This document shows positions 38,206-50,500 of a stretch of 64,000 nucleotides of DNA, in pieces. The notes below the pieces were generated by a model. It saw only the letters and a program-made list of their open reading frames with translations, searched no databases and was not told the DNA's origin. The stretch is from positions 310,001-374,000 of the forward strand of contig CAVTYH010000003.1 in NCBI GenBank assembly GCA_963738835.1. Reading direction: 5' to 3'. A program made the translations under genes and the position numbers. Positions within the stretch are counted from its first letter, which is position 1. Every line of letters begins with the position of its first letter. This DNA comes from CAVTYH01 sp963738835. GTDB lineage: Bacteria > Planctomycetota > Planctomycetia > Pirellulales > JADZDJ01.

Positions 38206-40529
38206 ATGGTCACCATACTGTCTCTTGCTCGGGCGTACGTAACGAGCTTGGACCGTACCTTGCCGGTCTTGATCTGCGCCTGTTTCTGGCGGGGGCGACG
38301 ACCGGCACGTGGGCGGCCGATGGGGAGCGACCGCGGCGCGTGTTGATGGTGCACTCGTTCGGGAGCAGTGCGCCGCCGTTCACGACGCATTCGACGGCGT
38401 TTGAGTCGACGCTCAAACGGGAGTTAGGCACAGCGGTCGACCTGGATGAGGTATCGCTGGACATGGCGCGGTATGCGCAGCCAGACATGGAGGAGGCGTT
38501 CGCGGAGTTTCTGGGGAAGCGGATGTCGGAGTGGCAGCCGGACCTGGTGGTGCCGATCGGGTCGCCGGCGGGCAAGTTCGTGGCGAAATTCCGGGACAAG
38601 CTCTTTCCCCAGACGCCGGTGATTTATTCGGGGATGGACAGGCGGACATTGCCGGCCGATGCGTTTGCGAAGAACGCGACGTTCGTGGGAGAGAACTTCG
38701 ATTTGAAGGGGCTCGTGGAGGACATACTCCAGCTCGATCCGGAGACGAAACAGGTTGTGGTGATTCTCGGGGCGACATCGCTGGAGCGGTATTGGACGAC
38801 GGAATTCCAGGAGGCATTCGCGCCGTTCACGGACGGGTGAAGTTCACTTGGGTGAACGACCTGTCGTTCGATCAGATGCTGGACCTGGTGTCGAATCTGC
38901 CGCCGCACTCGTTCGTTCTGCTGGGGCTGTTCATGCGGGACGCGTCGGGGGTGACGTACAACGAGGACGACGCGCTGTGCGCCTGCACGCGGTTTCACTG
39001 CGCCGATCAACGGCCTGTTCCAGCATCAGTTGGGGCTGGGGATCGTCGGGGGCAGGCTGTACCAGGGGGAGTTGGAAGGGGAGGAGTCGGCGCGCGTGGC
39101 GGCGCGAATCCTTCGCGGCGAGCCGGCCTCGAGCTTCGCTCCGATATTTATCGGGACGCGCCCGCCGACGTACGACTGGCGCGAACTGATGCGCTGGGGG
39201 ATCAGCGAAAGCCGGCTGCCGCCGGGGAGTGTCGTGATGTTCCGCCAGCCCACCGTGTGGGAACGGTACTGGTGGCAGATGGTCGGGACGGTTGCACTGA
39301 TCGTGACACAAGCCGTGTTGATCTCCGCGCTGCTGATTCAGCGCCGGCGGAGATACCTCGCCGAGCAGGCGCAAAAGAAGGCGCAAGCCGAAGTCCAGCA
39401 GAAGCAGGACCAGATGGGCCTCGCCGCGGAAGCAGCAAACGCGGCGATGTGGGTTTGGGACGTCTCTGCCGACGATTTGTGGATGACAGAGCAGGGCCGC
39501 TCGCTGTTTGGCTTCAAGCCCGATGCGCGCATCAATTTCGCGGCAACCATGGATCGCGTGCACCCCGAGGATCGCGCCGCGCGTGAAAGCGCGATCAAAC
39601 GAGCGTTGGAAACGCGAGGCGGATACGAAATCGAGTATCGCTTGCTGGAGCCGGACGGCGTGGTCCGCTGGATTAACGGGCGCGCTCGTTGTGTGGAGCC
39701 CAACGACGGCACAGGCCTGAAGCTCTTCGGCGCTTCGATGGATATCACGGCTCGCAAACAGGCGGAGGCGTCAGCCGCGCAGGAGCACGAGGAACTCCGG
39801 AAGAAGCGGGCAGAGCTGGAGCACGTCGCACGCGTGGCCACCCTTGGCGAACTGACCGCAACCGTAATGCACGAAATAGCCCAGCCACTCGCCGCGATCC
39901 TCGCCAACTCCTCCGCCGGAATCGACTACCTCGACGCACCTGAACCCAACCTTCGGGAGGCGCGTGCCGCGCTCTCCGACATCTGCGTGGACACCGAACG
40001 GGCCGCCGAAGTCATTCGTCGGCTGCGCGACATGCTCAACGCGACACGCCGGGCTTCACCAGCCTCGATCTCAATCAGCTCATCCGCGACGTCGATCGCA
40101 TCGTCCACAGCGACGCAGTCGCCCACAAGGTCACCGTTGAACTCGACCTGTGGCCCGGCGTCCTGCTGGTCAAGGCCGATAACGTTCAACTCCAGCAGGT
40201 GATGCTGAACCTGATGCTCAACGCCTTCAGCGCATGGGTGAGGCCCAACTCAACGGCGAGCGGCGCCTGATCGTGCGCACAAGTCGATTGACGCCTCAAA
40301 CGTCCTGGTCGAACTGGAGGACAGCGGCACGGGAATCGCCCCGGAAAAACTCGAGTCCATCTTCGACCCCTTCATCACGAGCAAGCGCGACGGCCTGGGG
40401 ATCGGGCTGGCGATCAGTCGCACGATCGTCGAACGCCACAGCGGCAAAGTCTGGGCTGCCAACAATCCCGACCGCGGCACAACGTTCTCAATCACGCTGC
40501 CGATCGGCGCGAGTGAGTCTAACAGGTAG
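38206..40529 (+). CDS. Sensor histidine kinase with periplasmic substrate-binding-like domain and PAS domain (about 5 frame breaks)
   Basis: Order of parts: signal/anchor (ICACF...LAGATTGTWA); ABC substrate-binding-like sensor (RVLMVHSFGSSAPPFTTHS, DLVVPIGSPAGKF, TPVIYSGMD, VVVILGATSLERYW); helix VGTVALIVTQAVLISALLI; PAS (AAMWVWDVSADDLWMT, GYEIEYRLLEPDGVVRWI); HisKA with the phospho-site TVMHEIAQPLAAILANS; and an ATPase end (QQVMLNLMLNAF, ELEDSGTGIAP, FDPFITSKRDGLGIGLAIS, GTTFSITLPIG). Frames change near 38285, 38838, 38990, 40055 and 40230-40290. Substrate-binding sensor kinases detect a small ligand in the periplasm. The FixJ-type regulator 58 bases downstream is its likely partner. Confidence 0.87.
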
Positions 40530-40587
40530 TTTTCCAGGGCCGATGCGAGGAGATAGACCCACCAATGCCGCAGGAGCGAAAGCAAAT

Positions 40588-41207
40588 ATGACTTCTTCTT
40601 CCCCAATCGTGCACGTCGTGGACGACGACGACTCCGTCAGGACTGCGGTGGCACGCTTGTTACGTGCGGCTGGCTATGAGGTGCGGGTTCATGCGTCCGC
40701 CGGCGACTTTCTAATAAACCGACAATCCGATTGCCCCGGTTGTGTAATATTGGATGTTCGGATGCCCGGTCCGAGCGGGCTGGATCTGCAAGAGGCATTC
40801 GCCAAGTCCGGCGACTTGATACCCATCGTGTTCCTTTCGGGCCACGGCGATATTCCGACCAGCGTCCGGGCGATCAAGACCGGGGCCGTAGATTTCCTCA
40901 CCAAGCCCGTTGCGAAGAAGGTTCTGCTGTCGGCCGTTGAATCTGCTTTGGCTCGTGACGAGAAAAATCGAGCGGATCGAGCCAGGCTGACCGATTTGGG
41001 AGCTCGCTACAAGTCGTTGACTCCGCGCGAAGCGCAGTGTTTTCGCGTGTTACCGCTGGCAAGCTCAATAAGCAGATTGCCGCCGAGCTGGGTATTTCCG
41101 AGCGGACGGTGAAAGCACATCGTTCAACCTTAATGAAAAAATTCGACGTGAAGTCGGTCGCCGAGTTGTCCCGAATCGCGGAGCAACTCCATACGCCGGG
41201 TTGCTGA
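40588..41207 (+). CDS. FixJ/LuxR-type response regulator (1 frame break)
   Basis: Receiver domain with VHVVDDDDSVR (acidic pocket), CVILDVRMPG (phospho-aspartate), PIVFLSGHGD and DFLTKPV; then LTPREAQ, a break near 41045, and the LuxR helix-turn-helix KLNKQIAAELGISERTVKAH. About 206 residues, usual for FixJ proteins, which activate sigma-54-independent promoters after phosphorylation. It follows the histidine kinase by 58 bases, so the pair forms a two-component system. Confidence 0.9.
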
Positions 41208-41437
41208 TCGGCGTTGTCATCTGGATTGGAACGTCTGTCCACCTGTACTAATGGGAAGGTGTGCCTGCGCCAAAGGACGTTTTACGGTGGTCCTTGGCTG
41301 CTCCATACTTCCCGTCGTGAACTGCTCGAAGGGGACGACCTTGACGCCCGCCGGTCTGAAATTGTGAGCTCCAATGCCAAGACCGGTAACTCAGAGATGA
41401 TCTGCACCGGTTTCACCCCGCTCAGGAGGAGTACGCC

Positions 41438-41776
<339 letters not shown>

Positions 41777-42400
41777 GGTTATCGACTGGGCAAGCTAATT
41801 TCGAGGATCCGAATTCACATGATCAACACCGCCTGCTCGAGATGATCAAAAACATTGACCCCGGTAAGTTGCAGCAGATTTTCGCGAAGACCGCCGAGAA
41901 GGTACACCCGCAGGAGTATTCCAACCATGTCACTCCGGGTGTGGGTGGCACCAATCCCCTGGGGGATCTGAAGTCCGGGCGCTGAGCAGCATCGCCGCGG
42001 CGCTTGTCAACCGTCTGAAGAGCGTCAGCTCCAACAGTGAGTCGAATGGTTCACCACTCGACAAAGTACCGGGTTTGCGGACGACTGACCCGATGCAGAT
42101 GAAGGCGGACGATGTCGCAGCGGTCGCCCGTTACACCCAGCAGAACCACCCCGAGGCCTTTGGTCAGGCGGCCACGGAGATCGCCCAAAAAGAGCCGGCC
42201 CTGCTGCAGAGTTTTTTGGGTAAGGCAGGCTTGTCCTTGGGTGCGGCGGCCTTGGCATCGCATTTCATTAAGGCAGACCGGGGCTGATCGAAAGGAACGA
42301 ACAAGAGGAAGTTGGTGGAACTAAACATACCATCGTGAGTCTGGGTACGTGCCCACTTTGAAAACACGATGGAACACTTCGAGAAAAAGGAGGAATGACG

Positions 42401-43268
42401 ATGAAAACCTTGCATATTCTTGGACTGAGTGCTCTCGCTTTGTTGCTGTTTGCTTCCGACGCCTGGGGCGCGCGGGGCTGTGAGTGGCGGCATGCGCGGC
42501 GCGGCGGTTGGAGGAATGATGGGAGGAAGTTCCGGAGCAGCGACCGGAGCGAAGATTGGCGTCGTGACCGGCGCGGCCCAAGGAGCCGCACAACGGTCTC
42601 AAGATCGCAACAACATGAATGCAGAGACTCAGGCGCGCGCTCAGTACTATACGACGCCGGCATATCAAAATGCTCAGTACTCCAACTATAACGAGGCGCC
42701 ACCCGAGGTCATGGTGACCTCCGCAGCGGCTGCGCCAGTGAAAACGAGCGGAGAGGCCGTTCTTCGCATCGCCGGTAAGCCTGTGGTCGGAATCACTTAT
42801 CCGTCCGATTGGAAACAGCAAGCCAGCGAGAATCGCGTCACGGCCGTCAGTGCGGACGGACATGCCTGGTCGGCACTGGCGATCCTCCAAGGCGTCAAGG
42901 ACAAGCAGGCCGCGATCGATCAGACGAAGCAGCAGCTCGAGAAGTACCTGAAAGACATCGACTATGACGATCCTACCCAGACCACGCGGGGTGCGCTGAT
43001 GATTACTGGCAGCGGCAAGAGCATCAAGTCTGGAGTGGAAGTGGTGTTCGCGGCGGGAGTGTTTGATTCGGGTGCCGGGCCACTGGCCGGTGCGGCGTTC
43101 GTAGTCGATAAGGGCCTTGAGGACCAATACAAGGCCACGGTCAAGTACACGTGCGAGACAATTCGCGGGGCAAAGGACTTTACCGGGCAGCAGCAAGAAG
43201 TCGCGAAGCCGGTGGTCGGCAATCAGCAGCCGGCGAACCCGGGCGTGACCAACCGCAGGTCCCGTTGA
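42401..43268 (+). CDS. Secreted glycine-zipper-containing hypothetical protein (1 frame break)
   Basis: AGGAGG precedes MKTLHILGLSALALLLFASDAWG (signal peptide); a break near 42470 leads to AAVGGMMGGSSGAATGAKIG and AAQGAAQ, a glycine-zipper-like membrane-inserting segment. The C-terminal 180 residues (VLRIAGKPVVGITYPSDWKQ, HAWSALAILQGVKDKQAAID, GALMITGSGKSIKSGVEVVFAAGVFDSG) form a separate domain that resembles no enzyme I know. Likely periplasmic or outer-membrane associated. A long hairpin follows the stop. Confidence 0.65.
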
Positions 43269-43284
43269 AGCGTGCAGTCAGCTT

Positions 43285-43323
43285 AGCGGCCGTGGAACCG
43301 TTTTGAGGTTCCACGGAGCCGCT
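43285..43323. terminator. Long hairpin after the glycine-zipper gene, possible terminator
   Basis: CGTGGAACC (43291-43299) pairs perfectly with GGTTCCACG (43307-43315); AGCGGC (43285-43290) pairs with GCCGCT (43318-43323), leaving a two-base bulge. No T-run follows, so it would be a factor-dependent terminator or mRNA-protecting stem. Confidence 0.55.
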
Positions 43324-43495
43324 GAGGTTGCAAACGGTCAGGCGCAGGGCGGCTCTGACATGCTGGTTGTATGGAGGAAAAACAACGAAGCGGTCGTGGT
43401 TGGACGATCGGACGGTTTAGAGCGCATGGTGCCACTTCTAATTTGTAGATGTGGACAAGGCAACAACTCTTTTCGCCAGTGAGGGAGGTTTACTC

Positions 43496-43705
43496 ATGAG
43501 ATGTGTTTCATTTGTTCTGTTGATGCTTGCAGTAGCCGCGACGAGTAGTGCGCGTGGCCAGCAGCCTCAGGTTCGTGAGGCGCTTCGCGACGGGGTCTGC
43601 GACGGGGATTTTGGAGATCGGCAGTCGGTCAGAGAGGAACGTCGCGAGGGGCGGCAGGAACGTCGGGATGACCGACAAGAGCGCCACGGCGATGTCTTGA
43701 GCTAG
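43496..43705 (+). CDS. Small secreted Arg/Glu-rich protein
   Basis: 69 residues; GGGAGG upstream of the ATG, signal peptide MRCVSFVLLMLAVAATSSA, then a charged region RREGRQERRDDRQERHGD composed almost entirely of Arg, Glu, Asp and Gln. No family known. The DNA of the charged part is duplicated just downstream, so the gene may once have been longer or is expanding. Confidence 0.55.
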   Translation: MRCVSFVLLMLAVAATSSARGQQPQVREALRDGVCDGDFGDRQSVREERREGRQERRDDRQERHGDVLS

Positions 43706-43802
43706 TTAGGGTACTGTGAAGGGAATTTTGGAGATCGGCAGTCGGTCAGAGAGGAACGTCGCGAGGGTCGCCAGGAACGTCGGGATGACCGACAAGAGGG
43801 CG
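43604..43802 (+). repeat. 80-base direct repeat, two copies
   Basis: The unit from about 43604 to 43684 (GATTTTGGAGATCGGCAGTC ... GATGACCGACAAGAG) recurs with few changes at 43719-43799. The first copy lies inside the Arg/Glu-rich ORF, the second after its stop, in a different frame. Confidence 0.85.
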
Positions 43803-44278
43803 CGGCGATCGCGATTAGGATCGAGACCGCGGGTCGGTGCGGTCATAAGCGTACGGCCGAGACGTGGGGTGCGGTCGTCGATCAAAGGCGCAGGCTCATA
43901 GCTCGTGCCTGACGTCGGCGACTGCTCCGCATCTCATCCGTCATTGTCGTCGAAGCGGAGCAGCAGCGGACGCAGGTAGGTTCAGGGTTCCATCCGGTGA
44001 CGCTTCGCACCGGTGGCATCAGCTGTTCCGAAGCTCATTGACCAAGCGATCTCTGATATAGATTTCCCGTGGCTGACACACCCAGTCGGTGGTGAACTTG
44101 CGTGTTGCCGTAGTCGTGCCTGACATTCGCACTCGCGGTCTGGATCCGCTTCGGGTTCAGACATGCGAAATGCCGACCTGCCGTCGTTCCGCATTTGAGG
44201 TTTTAGTGTACGATTAGCGGCGTTTGTGACGTTCTTCGTCCTCAAGCTTAATTGTGTGGAGGAATCACACGATGTTTG
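43803..44278. other. Intergenic region upstream of IS66 copy 2
   Basis: No gene recognised; only short unsupported frames. The left edge of the IS lies at 44279. Confidence 0.4.
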
Positions 44279-44357
44279 GTAAGCGCACCAGCAACACATC
44301 TTGACTGAAGTGCTATCTTGTGGATTTCGCAAATTGAAATCCTTGGGAGCACGAATC

Positions 44358-44718
44358 ATGGCGGGTCACCAGCGGGATCCGAAGCGGGAACGGTTTTGGC
44401 GGAAAGTGCTAGCACGGCGGACGCGTAGTGGATTGACGGTCCAAGAGTTCTGCGACCAAGAAGGCTTGGTGGCGACAACCTTCCAACATTGGCGGCGGGA
44501 GATTGCTCGCCGCGATGCCCCACGACCTGCAACGCTCTCGAAGCAACGGCGTCGGACACTGGCTCGGGCATTCGTTCCGGTTAAGCTGGCCGAAGACGGA
44601 TCCGGGGCCATGTATCCGGCGGAGGTGTGTTGACCACTGGCGTCACGTTGCATTGGCAGCAAGCATCGACCGGACCCTGCTCTCTACCTTGCTTGCAGCG
44701 CTGGGCGAATCATGTTAA
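44358..44718 (+). pseudogene. tnpA: IS66 tnpA, frameshifted
   Basis: Same start and helix-turn-helix as copy 1 (VQEFCDQEGLVATTFQHWRREI), but the reading stops at 44633 after YPAEVC because of changes near 44628-44655; the normal end (SIDRTLLSTLLAALGESC) is readable in another frame. Confidence 0.85.
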
Positions 44719-45064
44719 GCCTCGCCCTGCGGTGGAGATTTATCTGTGTACGCAACCAACTGACCTACGGCGTGGCTTTGATCGGCTGGCACAGGCAGCT
44801 CTGGAACATGCGGGACGTGAAGTCACCACCGGTGGCCTGTACATGTTCATCAATCGCCGTCGTGATAGTGTGAAGCTGCTGTATTGGGACGGAGATGGAT
44901 TGTGCCAATGGTACAAACGACTGGAAGCTGGCCGATTTCAGCTACGAGCAGTACCACCGGAGTAGAGTAGCGTGGCGCTGTCTGCGACGCAATTGTCGCT
45001 GATCCTGAGCGGAGTGGATCTGCGCAGCGTGCGACGACGGAAGCGCTATCGACAGCCAGCTTGA
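44712..45064 (+). pseudogene. tnpB: IS66 tnpB, frameshifted and with a nonsense codon
   Basis: A base is missing near 44730 relative to copy 1, and the codon TCG after AVPPE is TAG at 44963-44965, a substitution that an indel error cannot explain. The remaining family blocks (QPTDLRRGFDRLA, LYMFINRRRDSVKLLYWD) are intact. Confidence 0.85.
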
Positions 45065-46635
45065 ATCGAGTGCGAAACTTTTTTCACTGGAGCTGGTTTC
45101 AATACTGCATGAGCACGGACGCCGCTGCTTTGCCGAACGATGTTGCCGCTTGTCATGCGCTAATCGCGCAGCAGTTCTCCACCATGGACGATTTGCAGCA
45201 CAAGCTAACGCAACTGGAACATTATGTGGCCCAATTGGTGCGGGCTCGCTTTGGTCCCCGCAGTGAACGGCTCGATCCCAATCAATTGACGCTGTTTGTG
45301 GCGACTGCGATGGAAGTGCCCCCGTCGGCCCAGGACGTAGTGGAAACCGCCGTTCAGGCTCACAGCCGGCGTGGCGGCGGACGGAACGAATTGCCGGCCG
45401 AATTGCCACGCGATCGTATAGAGCATGACTTGGCTGAGCAGGAGAAGTTGTGTCCAGGTTGCGGCCAACGCCGCCAGCGGATCGATTGCGAAACTAGCGA
45501 ACAACTGGAGTTGATCCCGGCGCAGTTGAAAGTTTGGAGCATGTCCGTTGGAAGTATGCCTGTCGGAATTGCCAGGAACATGTGGCGATCGCCGAAGTGC
45601 AGGCCAAGCCGATCGGCAAAGGACTGCCCGGACCGGGCCTGTTAGCGCAGGTGGCAGTGGGCAAATTCAGCGATCATCTGCCCCTGTATCGGTTGGAAGA
45701 CGTGTTCGCCCGCGGCGGCGTGGAATTGTCGCGCAGTACCCTCTGCCGCTGGGCACGCTGCACCGCCCAGTTACTGGAACCGCTGTACCAGTTAATGGTT
45801 CAGCATGTGCGTCGTTCTCATGTAATTCACACGGACGACACGCCGGTGAGTGTGCTCGATCGAATGCTTCCCAGAACCCGCACCGGAAGATTTTGGGTTT
45901 ACTGCGGCGACTCGCAGAATCCCTATTCGGTGTACGACTACACGCCAGCCGCAAACGGGACGGACCAGCAAACTTTCTGAAAGATTATCAAGGTTATCTG
46001 CAGGCGGATGCATTTGCGGGCTACGACGGGATCTATGCGGCGGGCACGGTGAAACAGGTGCTCTGCTGGGCACATGCGAGGCGAAAGTTCTTCGAAGCGA
46101 AAGAGGCACAACCGCGCAAAGCGCATCCAGCGCTGGCATTCATCGCACGATTGTACGATGTGGAACGAGAAGCAAAATCGATGTCTGCAGAAGCCCGCCA
46201 GCTCATGCGGCGAGAACGATCGTGCCTATGCTGGCCGAGTTCTACGTCTGGCTGACGGCGTTGACCAGACGGATATTGCCCAAAAGTCCTGTGGGCCAGG
46301 CGATCCACTACGTTTTGCCGCGCTGGGAAGGTTTGACACGGTACTGCACGGATGGGGCGCTCGCCATCGATAACAATCTCGCTGAACGCACATTGCGGCC
46401 GTGTGCGATCGGACGCAAAAATTGGCTTTTTCTGGGCAATGATCGAGGTGGCCGCACTGCGGCCATATTGTTCAGCATCATGGCCAGCTGCAAAGCGAAT
46501 CAGGTGGAACCGTGGGCCTATTTGCGCGACCTGCTAGTCCAGTTGTCATCCGCCTCGCCGCCCGCGGCCGCGACGCTACTTCCCGATGCTTGGTTAGCTG
46601 GACACCCCGAAGCTCGACGGAACTGGTCGAGGTAA
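45061..46635 (+). pseudogene. tnpC: IS66 tnpC transposase, several frame breaks
   Basis: Family sequence is readable throughout but in different frames: break near 45533 (TTT here, TTTT in copy 1), near 45944 (a T missing in CTACACTGCC) and near 46222. The junction that is broken in copy 1 (31852) is intact here. The DDE motifs HTDDTPV, WAHARRKF and AIDNNLAERTLRPC are present. Taken literally the transposase is dead. Confidence 0.85.
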
Positions 46636-46796
46636 CTGGATAAATCATCAGACACCCTGACGCCGAGAAACTCCGATTTGATGTCAGTGTGGCAATTTGA
46701 ATTCCAACATGAATTTAGACACTCCATCGCCCGACGATTGCTGGCCCATCGGACTTACGGCGACGAGTGCCGGCAAAACCAAGGGTCTTTCAAGCA

Positions 46797-47363
46797 TCAC
46801 TTCCTTATCACGGGCTCACTTCCTTGCATCGAAGGATGGAATAGGAGCAGGGCTTGATCTCCTGTCGCATCTAGTTTCGCGGGTCGCAAACGTCCGGACC
46901 CACGTATGCAGATCGCGAGCAACTCGCTACGAAAGTCGTAGATTCCGAGCATAACCTTAGCGTCATCTTTTTCTCCTGGGAAATTCAAGTCGATTTGTTT
47001 AGGCTGCTTCGTTGCATCGATGATGAATGTCCCTTCAAGCGATTTCTCGCCAACGTGCCAAAAGATTTTATCGCCAGAAAAGACAATGCGATCGCTCTGC
47101 CGTGGCCTTGCGACAAGCGTCACAAAATCCCATGACCCTTGAATCCGTTGGTGATCCGACTTCGCCGATGCGGCATCGATTACTGTTGAATCGGCGGAAT
47201 GCTTAGCATCGGGCCGGCCTCCCGCACGCGTCGGCCTGCCTTCTTGGTCAACCGCGACAGAATTAGCTGGTCTTTCACCACAACCGACGAGAAAAGTAGC
47301 CGTAGCGACCAACATTCCAAAAAAGACGCAGCCCCTCGCTATGAAATGCTTTGCTTTTCGCAT
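46797..47363 (-). CDS. Lipoprotein with TIGR03067-type domain
   Basis: 188 residues: a basic N terminus, hydrophobic stretch and lipobox (TFLVGCGE), then a linker and the domain HQRIQGSWDFVTLVARP, RIVFSGDKIFWHVG, LEGTFIIDATKQPKQIDLNFPG and LGIYDFRSELLAICI. This domain is, as I recall, largely restricted to planctomycetes and its function is unknown. The mature protein would be lipid-anchored. It is the only intact gene between IS66 copy 2 and the kinase gene. Confidence 0.8.
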   Translation of the reverse strand: MRKAKHFIARGCVFFGMLVATATFLVGCGERPANSVAVDQEGRPTRAGGRPDAKHSADSTVIDAASAKSDHQRIQGSWDFVTLVARPRQSDRIVFSGDKIFWHVGEKSLEGTFIIDATKQPKQIDLNFPGEKDDAKVMLGIYDFRSELLAICIRGSGRLRPAKLDATGDQALLLFHPSMQGSEPVIRK

Positions 47364-47530
47364 GACCGAATTCTCAGTAATAAAAGATGCTGCTTAGTTG
47401 CCCAATAAAATAATACGAATGTTAGTCATCGCTGGGCATATAACTCAAATTCATGGGTCGGAACAACTCAGATGGATTTCGTGTTAAATCATATCTTGTT
47501 TCTGGCAGGGTTGGGCACTTTGGATTCGGA

Positions 47531-50500
47531 TCACACAGCGGGCCGGAAGCGGCGGAGTAATACCCGCCAGAGCCAGCGCACTGGGCGGTGGAAAATCAGC
47601 ATCGCATATTCCGCAGCGCCGGCAAGCCAGATCCCGGGGATAATGATCGTCCACGCGGCGTGCCCAGAGTAGTGCTGCAATGCGGGTTTCGCCCTGGCAT
47701 CGATGGCCAGCATGAAGGCGGCAGCAATCGCCGCGGCCATCACGGTGTTAGCCAGCAGCCAGGCAATGCGTCGCCAACGGCGTTGCACGGTCCAAGCGAT
47801 CAAAAAGTAAGGAAAAGCAATCAATGGTACAAACAAAAACAGCATTGCAATCCGGCGGAAGGCCAAGCCGGTTCTCGTTCCATATCCGGTGAACGGATCC
47901 GGAAGAAGAAGAAACGACCCGATCGAAATGGCGACCGCCGCCGTCAACACGAACATGCCGAGCATCCCCCAGGTCCGATTGCGAACCACCCGACCAACGA
48001 GCCATAAAGGGATGAAAGCCACCGCCAATGACTCGAGCAATTCGGGCAATACGAATCGTTTCAGATCAAATTCCAAATTCGCCCAGGGCAGATTGCGGAT
48101 CAATCGTGGATCGGCGGTCATGGACTGATCGGTAGAAATTGAATCCGGCTCGCCTGCGTTTGCTTTCCCCTGTGACCCGAAGGTGGTTAGGAACTTGCCC
48201 TCGGCGTCGGTGGGCAGGACGTAGCGCGAGATCGAAACGGCGCCTCTTTGGGGCGACTGACTAACTGCGGTAATTGGCCGTTGGGTCCAGTCTTCAACCG
48301 TGGCAGCTCGAATTCACTGTTGGCATCGTACATGCCACGCCATGTGGTTCGGCCGGTGGCGCCGTCCAAGCCGTAGAGCGTGTCTCCGCGACTATACGTA
48401 TGGTGCAGATTCCCTCCATTCCATTCCACGTCGATGTCCCCGCCGGCGAATGCCACCGTGGCGGGTTGGCCGTTGCCGGGGGATTGAATTTCCGGACCTG
48501 TTGCCGAATCAATGCGCGGGTACTCCCAAATTAATTGCTCCAGACCTCGCGCATAGCGCGAAGTTTGTTGTTGGCCGGCCAAAGCAATTCGTCGCGGCCA
48601 TCGCCAACCAGGTCGCCGGCTGCGCTCCAACGGGCGTAATTGTCGCGGCGCTGGATGACCTGTCCCTGGGCATCCAGCAGGATGGTCTCCGCCTTCCCAC
48701 CATATACCGCTAGGCAAACGACGCGGCCGCCATTCCCTTGGATATCCGCGACACAGAACGTACCACTCGCAATCGAATATTCCGACTTGGTTTGTCCAGC
48801 CTCCGGTTCAAACGTCCAACGCGGTTTTCCCGTTTGGGCGTCGAAGGCCTTTAAAGCGACAAATACTCCTCCTACCGACACGCCAGGTTTCGGCGGTTGG
48901 ACATATCTTTCCAAAAACAACACGTCGAAGTGTCCTTGGCCGTCCAAGTCAACGACCACGGGCGGAGACATTCTCTCGGTGTTGATTTGCTGTTCCCACT
49001 GACTCTCTCGCTCCCAAAGCACGGCGCCGTCGCGACCACTCAGTGCTGTCAGTTTACAAACGTCGCTCTGCGAGTAGTTCGGCTGTGTACGAATCATGTG
49101 GAGCAATACCACGTCGCCGACTCCATCTTTGTTCAGATCGACCAGAGCCTTGGCCAAGACCAGCTGCTCTGAAGTGCCTTCGGCAAGCCAATGCTGCCAA
49201 AGTGGCGCACCATCGCGACCGGAAACCAGCGCCACTCCATTTCTGCCATACATAGAATTGCTGCTGTTTGCCACATTGCAAAGGACGTCGATGTGGCCGT
49301 CGTGTTTCAGATCGACGCAACGGGCCCCCGAAACTTCCAATGGATTGTAGTCGCCTGCCCCCGGAGCCGCCGCCGGTACTTCAATCCGGCCTGCCTTCCA
49401 GAGCCGAGCACTGTTTTTCCGGAGAGCGCCTGTAGCGGCAGGGGCATGCGGTCGGGTTTGTAACCCTGATAACTTGTGGCGGCCAGCACGTCGGGCGTGC
49501 CATCGCCATCCAGATCCCCCTCCGGCAGTGCCGGGAATTCAAGCGACATCGAATTCAAGGGTTGCCATTCATCGTCCCAACGAACCGGGCCCGACCAGAG
49601 TGGACGTCCAGTGCGGCCGGAAATGATCGACCACGCCGAATTTGCGTAAAGTTGGGAACTATTATTTTGAGCACAGAGGGCAGAATCGGGAATTCCATCG
49701 CCGTCGTAATCCTGGGTCATTTGATAGGAACCCAGCCGCCGCCAGGCTTCGGGCGTCGAGCCACGGAAAACGTGCAGTTTGCCCGCCATGAACGTAGTGT
49801 CCCAGGTCATGAACTGCTTGGGCTTATTGGGCTCAAAGGCGCAGACGTCGACCAAACCGTCGTGGTCGAAGTCGTCCACTCGCAATACCGCGAGATCTTT
49901 TCCCGTACGCGCCAGCCGGCCCGAGCGGGTCGATACAAACAAAACCGAGTTTTTCAGCGGAATCACCAACTCCGGCAGGCCATCGCTGCCCATCGTGGTC
50001 AAGGCGAGATCGCCGATATTTTCGTAGTGTGGCAAGTGTGCCGACCATAGACTGTGGCCATCATGACCTGACAAGGCGTCGATGTAGAGCAAGCCACCGC
50101 CAAACACACCGCGCGCATCAGAGGCGCTGTCTGGCGCTGAAACCATGATCACGTCGCGCACCCCATCGCCGTCGATATCGGGGCCAACGACATACCGATC
50201 CTGCGGGTGGTCTAGATCGTTAGACGACCCCGATAGTTTCTGGCGCGGGAAGTGCCGCTGCCAGCGGACCTGGCCGGTTGCCCCGTCCAGAAGCGCCAGC
50301 CCATAATGACGGTCAGTAATCCACCATGTTTCCGGGTCGTTTTCGTCGACGACAATCAAATCGGCCTTGCGATCTCCGTGCTTGCCATCCGCGTCGAGAT
50401 TGGCCACCAGCGGCCATTCGTGGGCATTGCCCGACTTGCGATATCGGTCAAAATCGCTGTTGATTTCCGTTTGCCAGAGTTGCCGCTGGGCCGAAAGCGA

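Larger units (their letters stand above)
44279..46758 (+). mobile_element. IS66-family insertion sequence, copy 2 (decayed)
   Basis: Left end GTAAGCGCACCAGCAAC at 44279 matches copy 1. At the right, TTGCTGG...CTTAC ending at 46758 is the inverted counterpart (GTAAG...CCAGCAA). The body is a few percent diverged from copy 1 with several additional lesions in all three genes. No 8-base target duplication was found. Confidence 0.8.
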
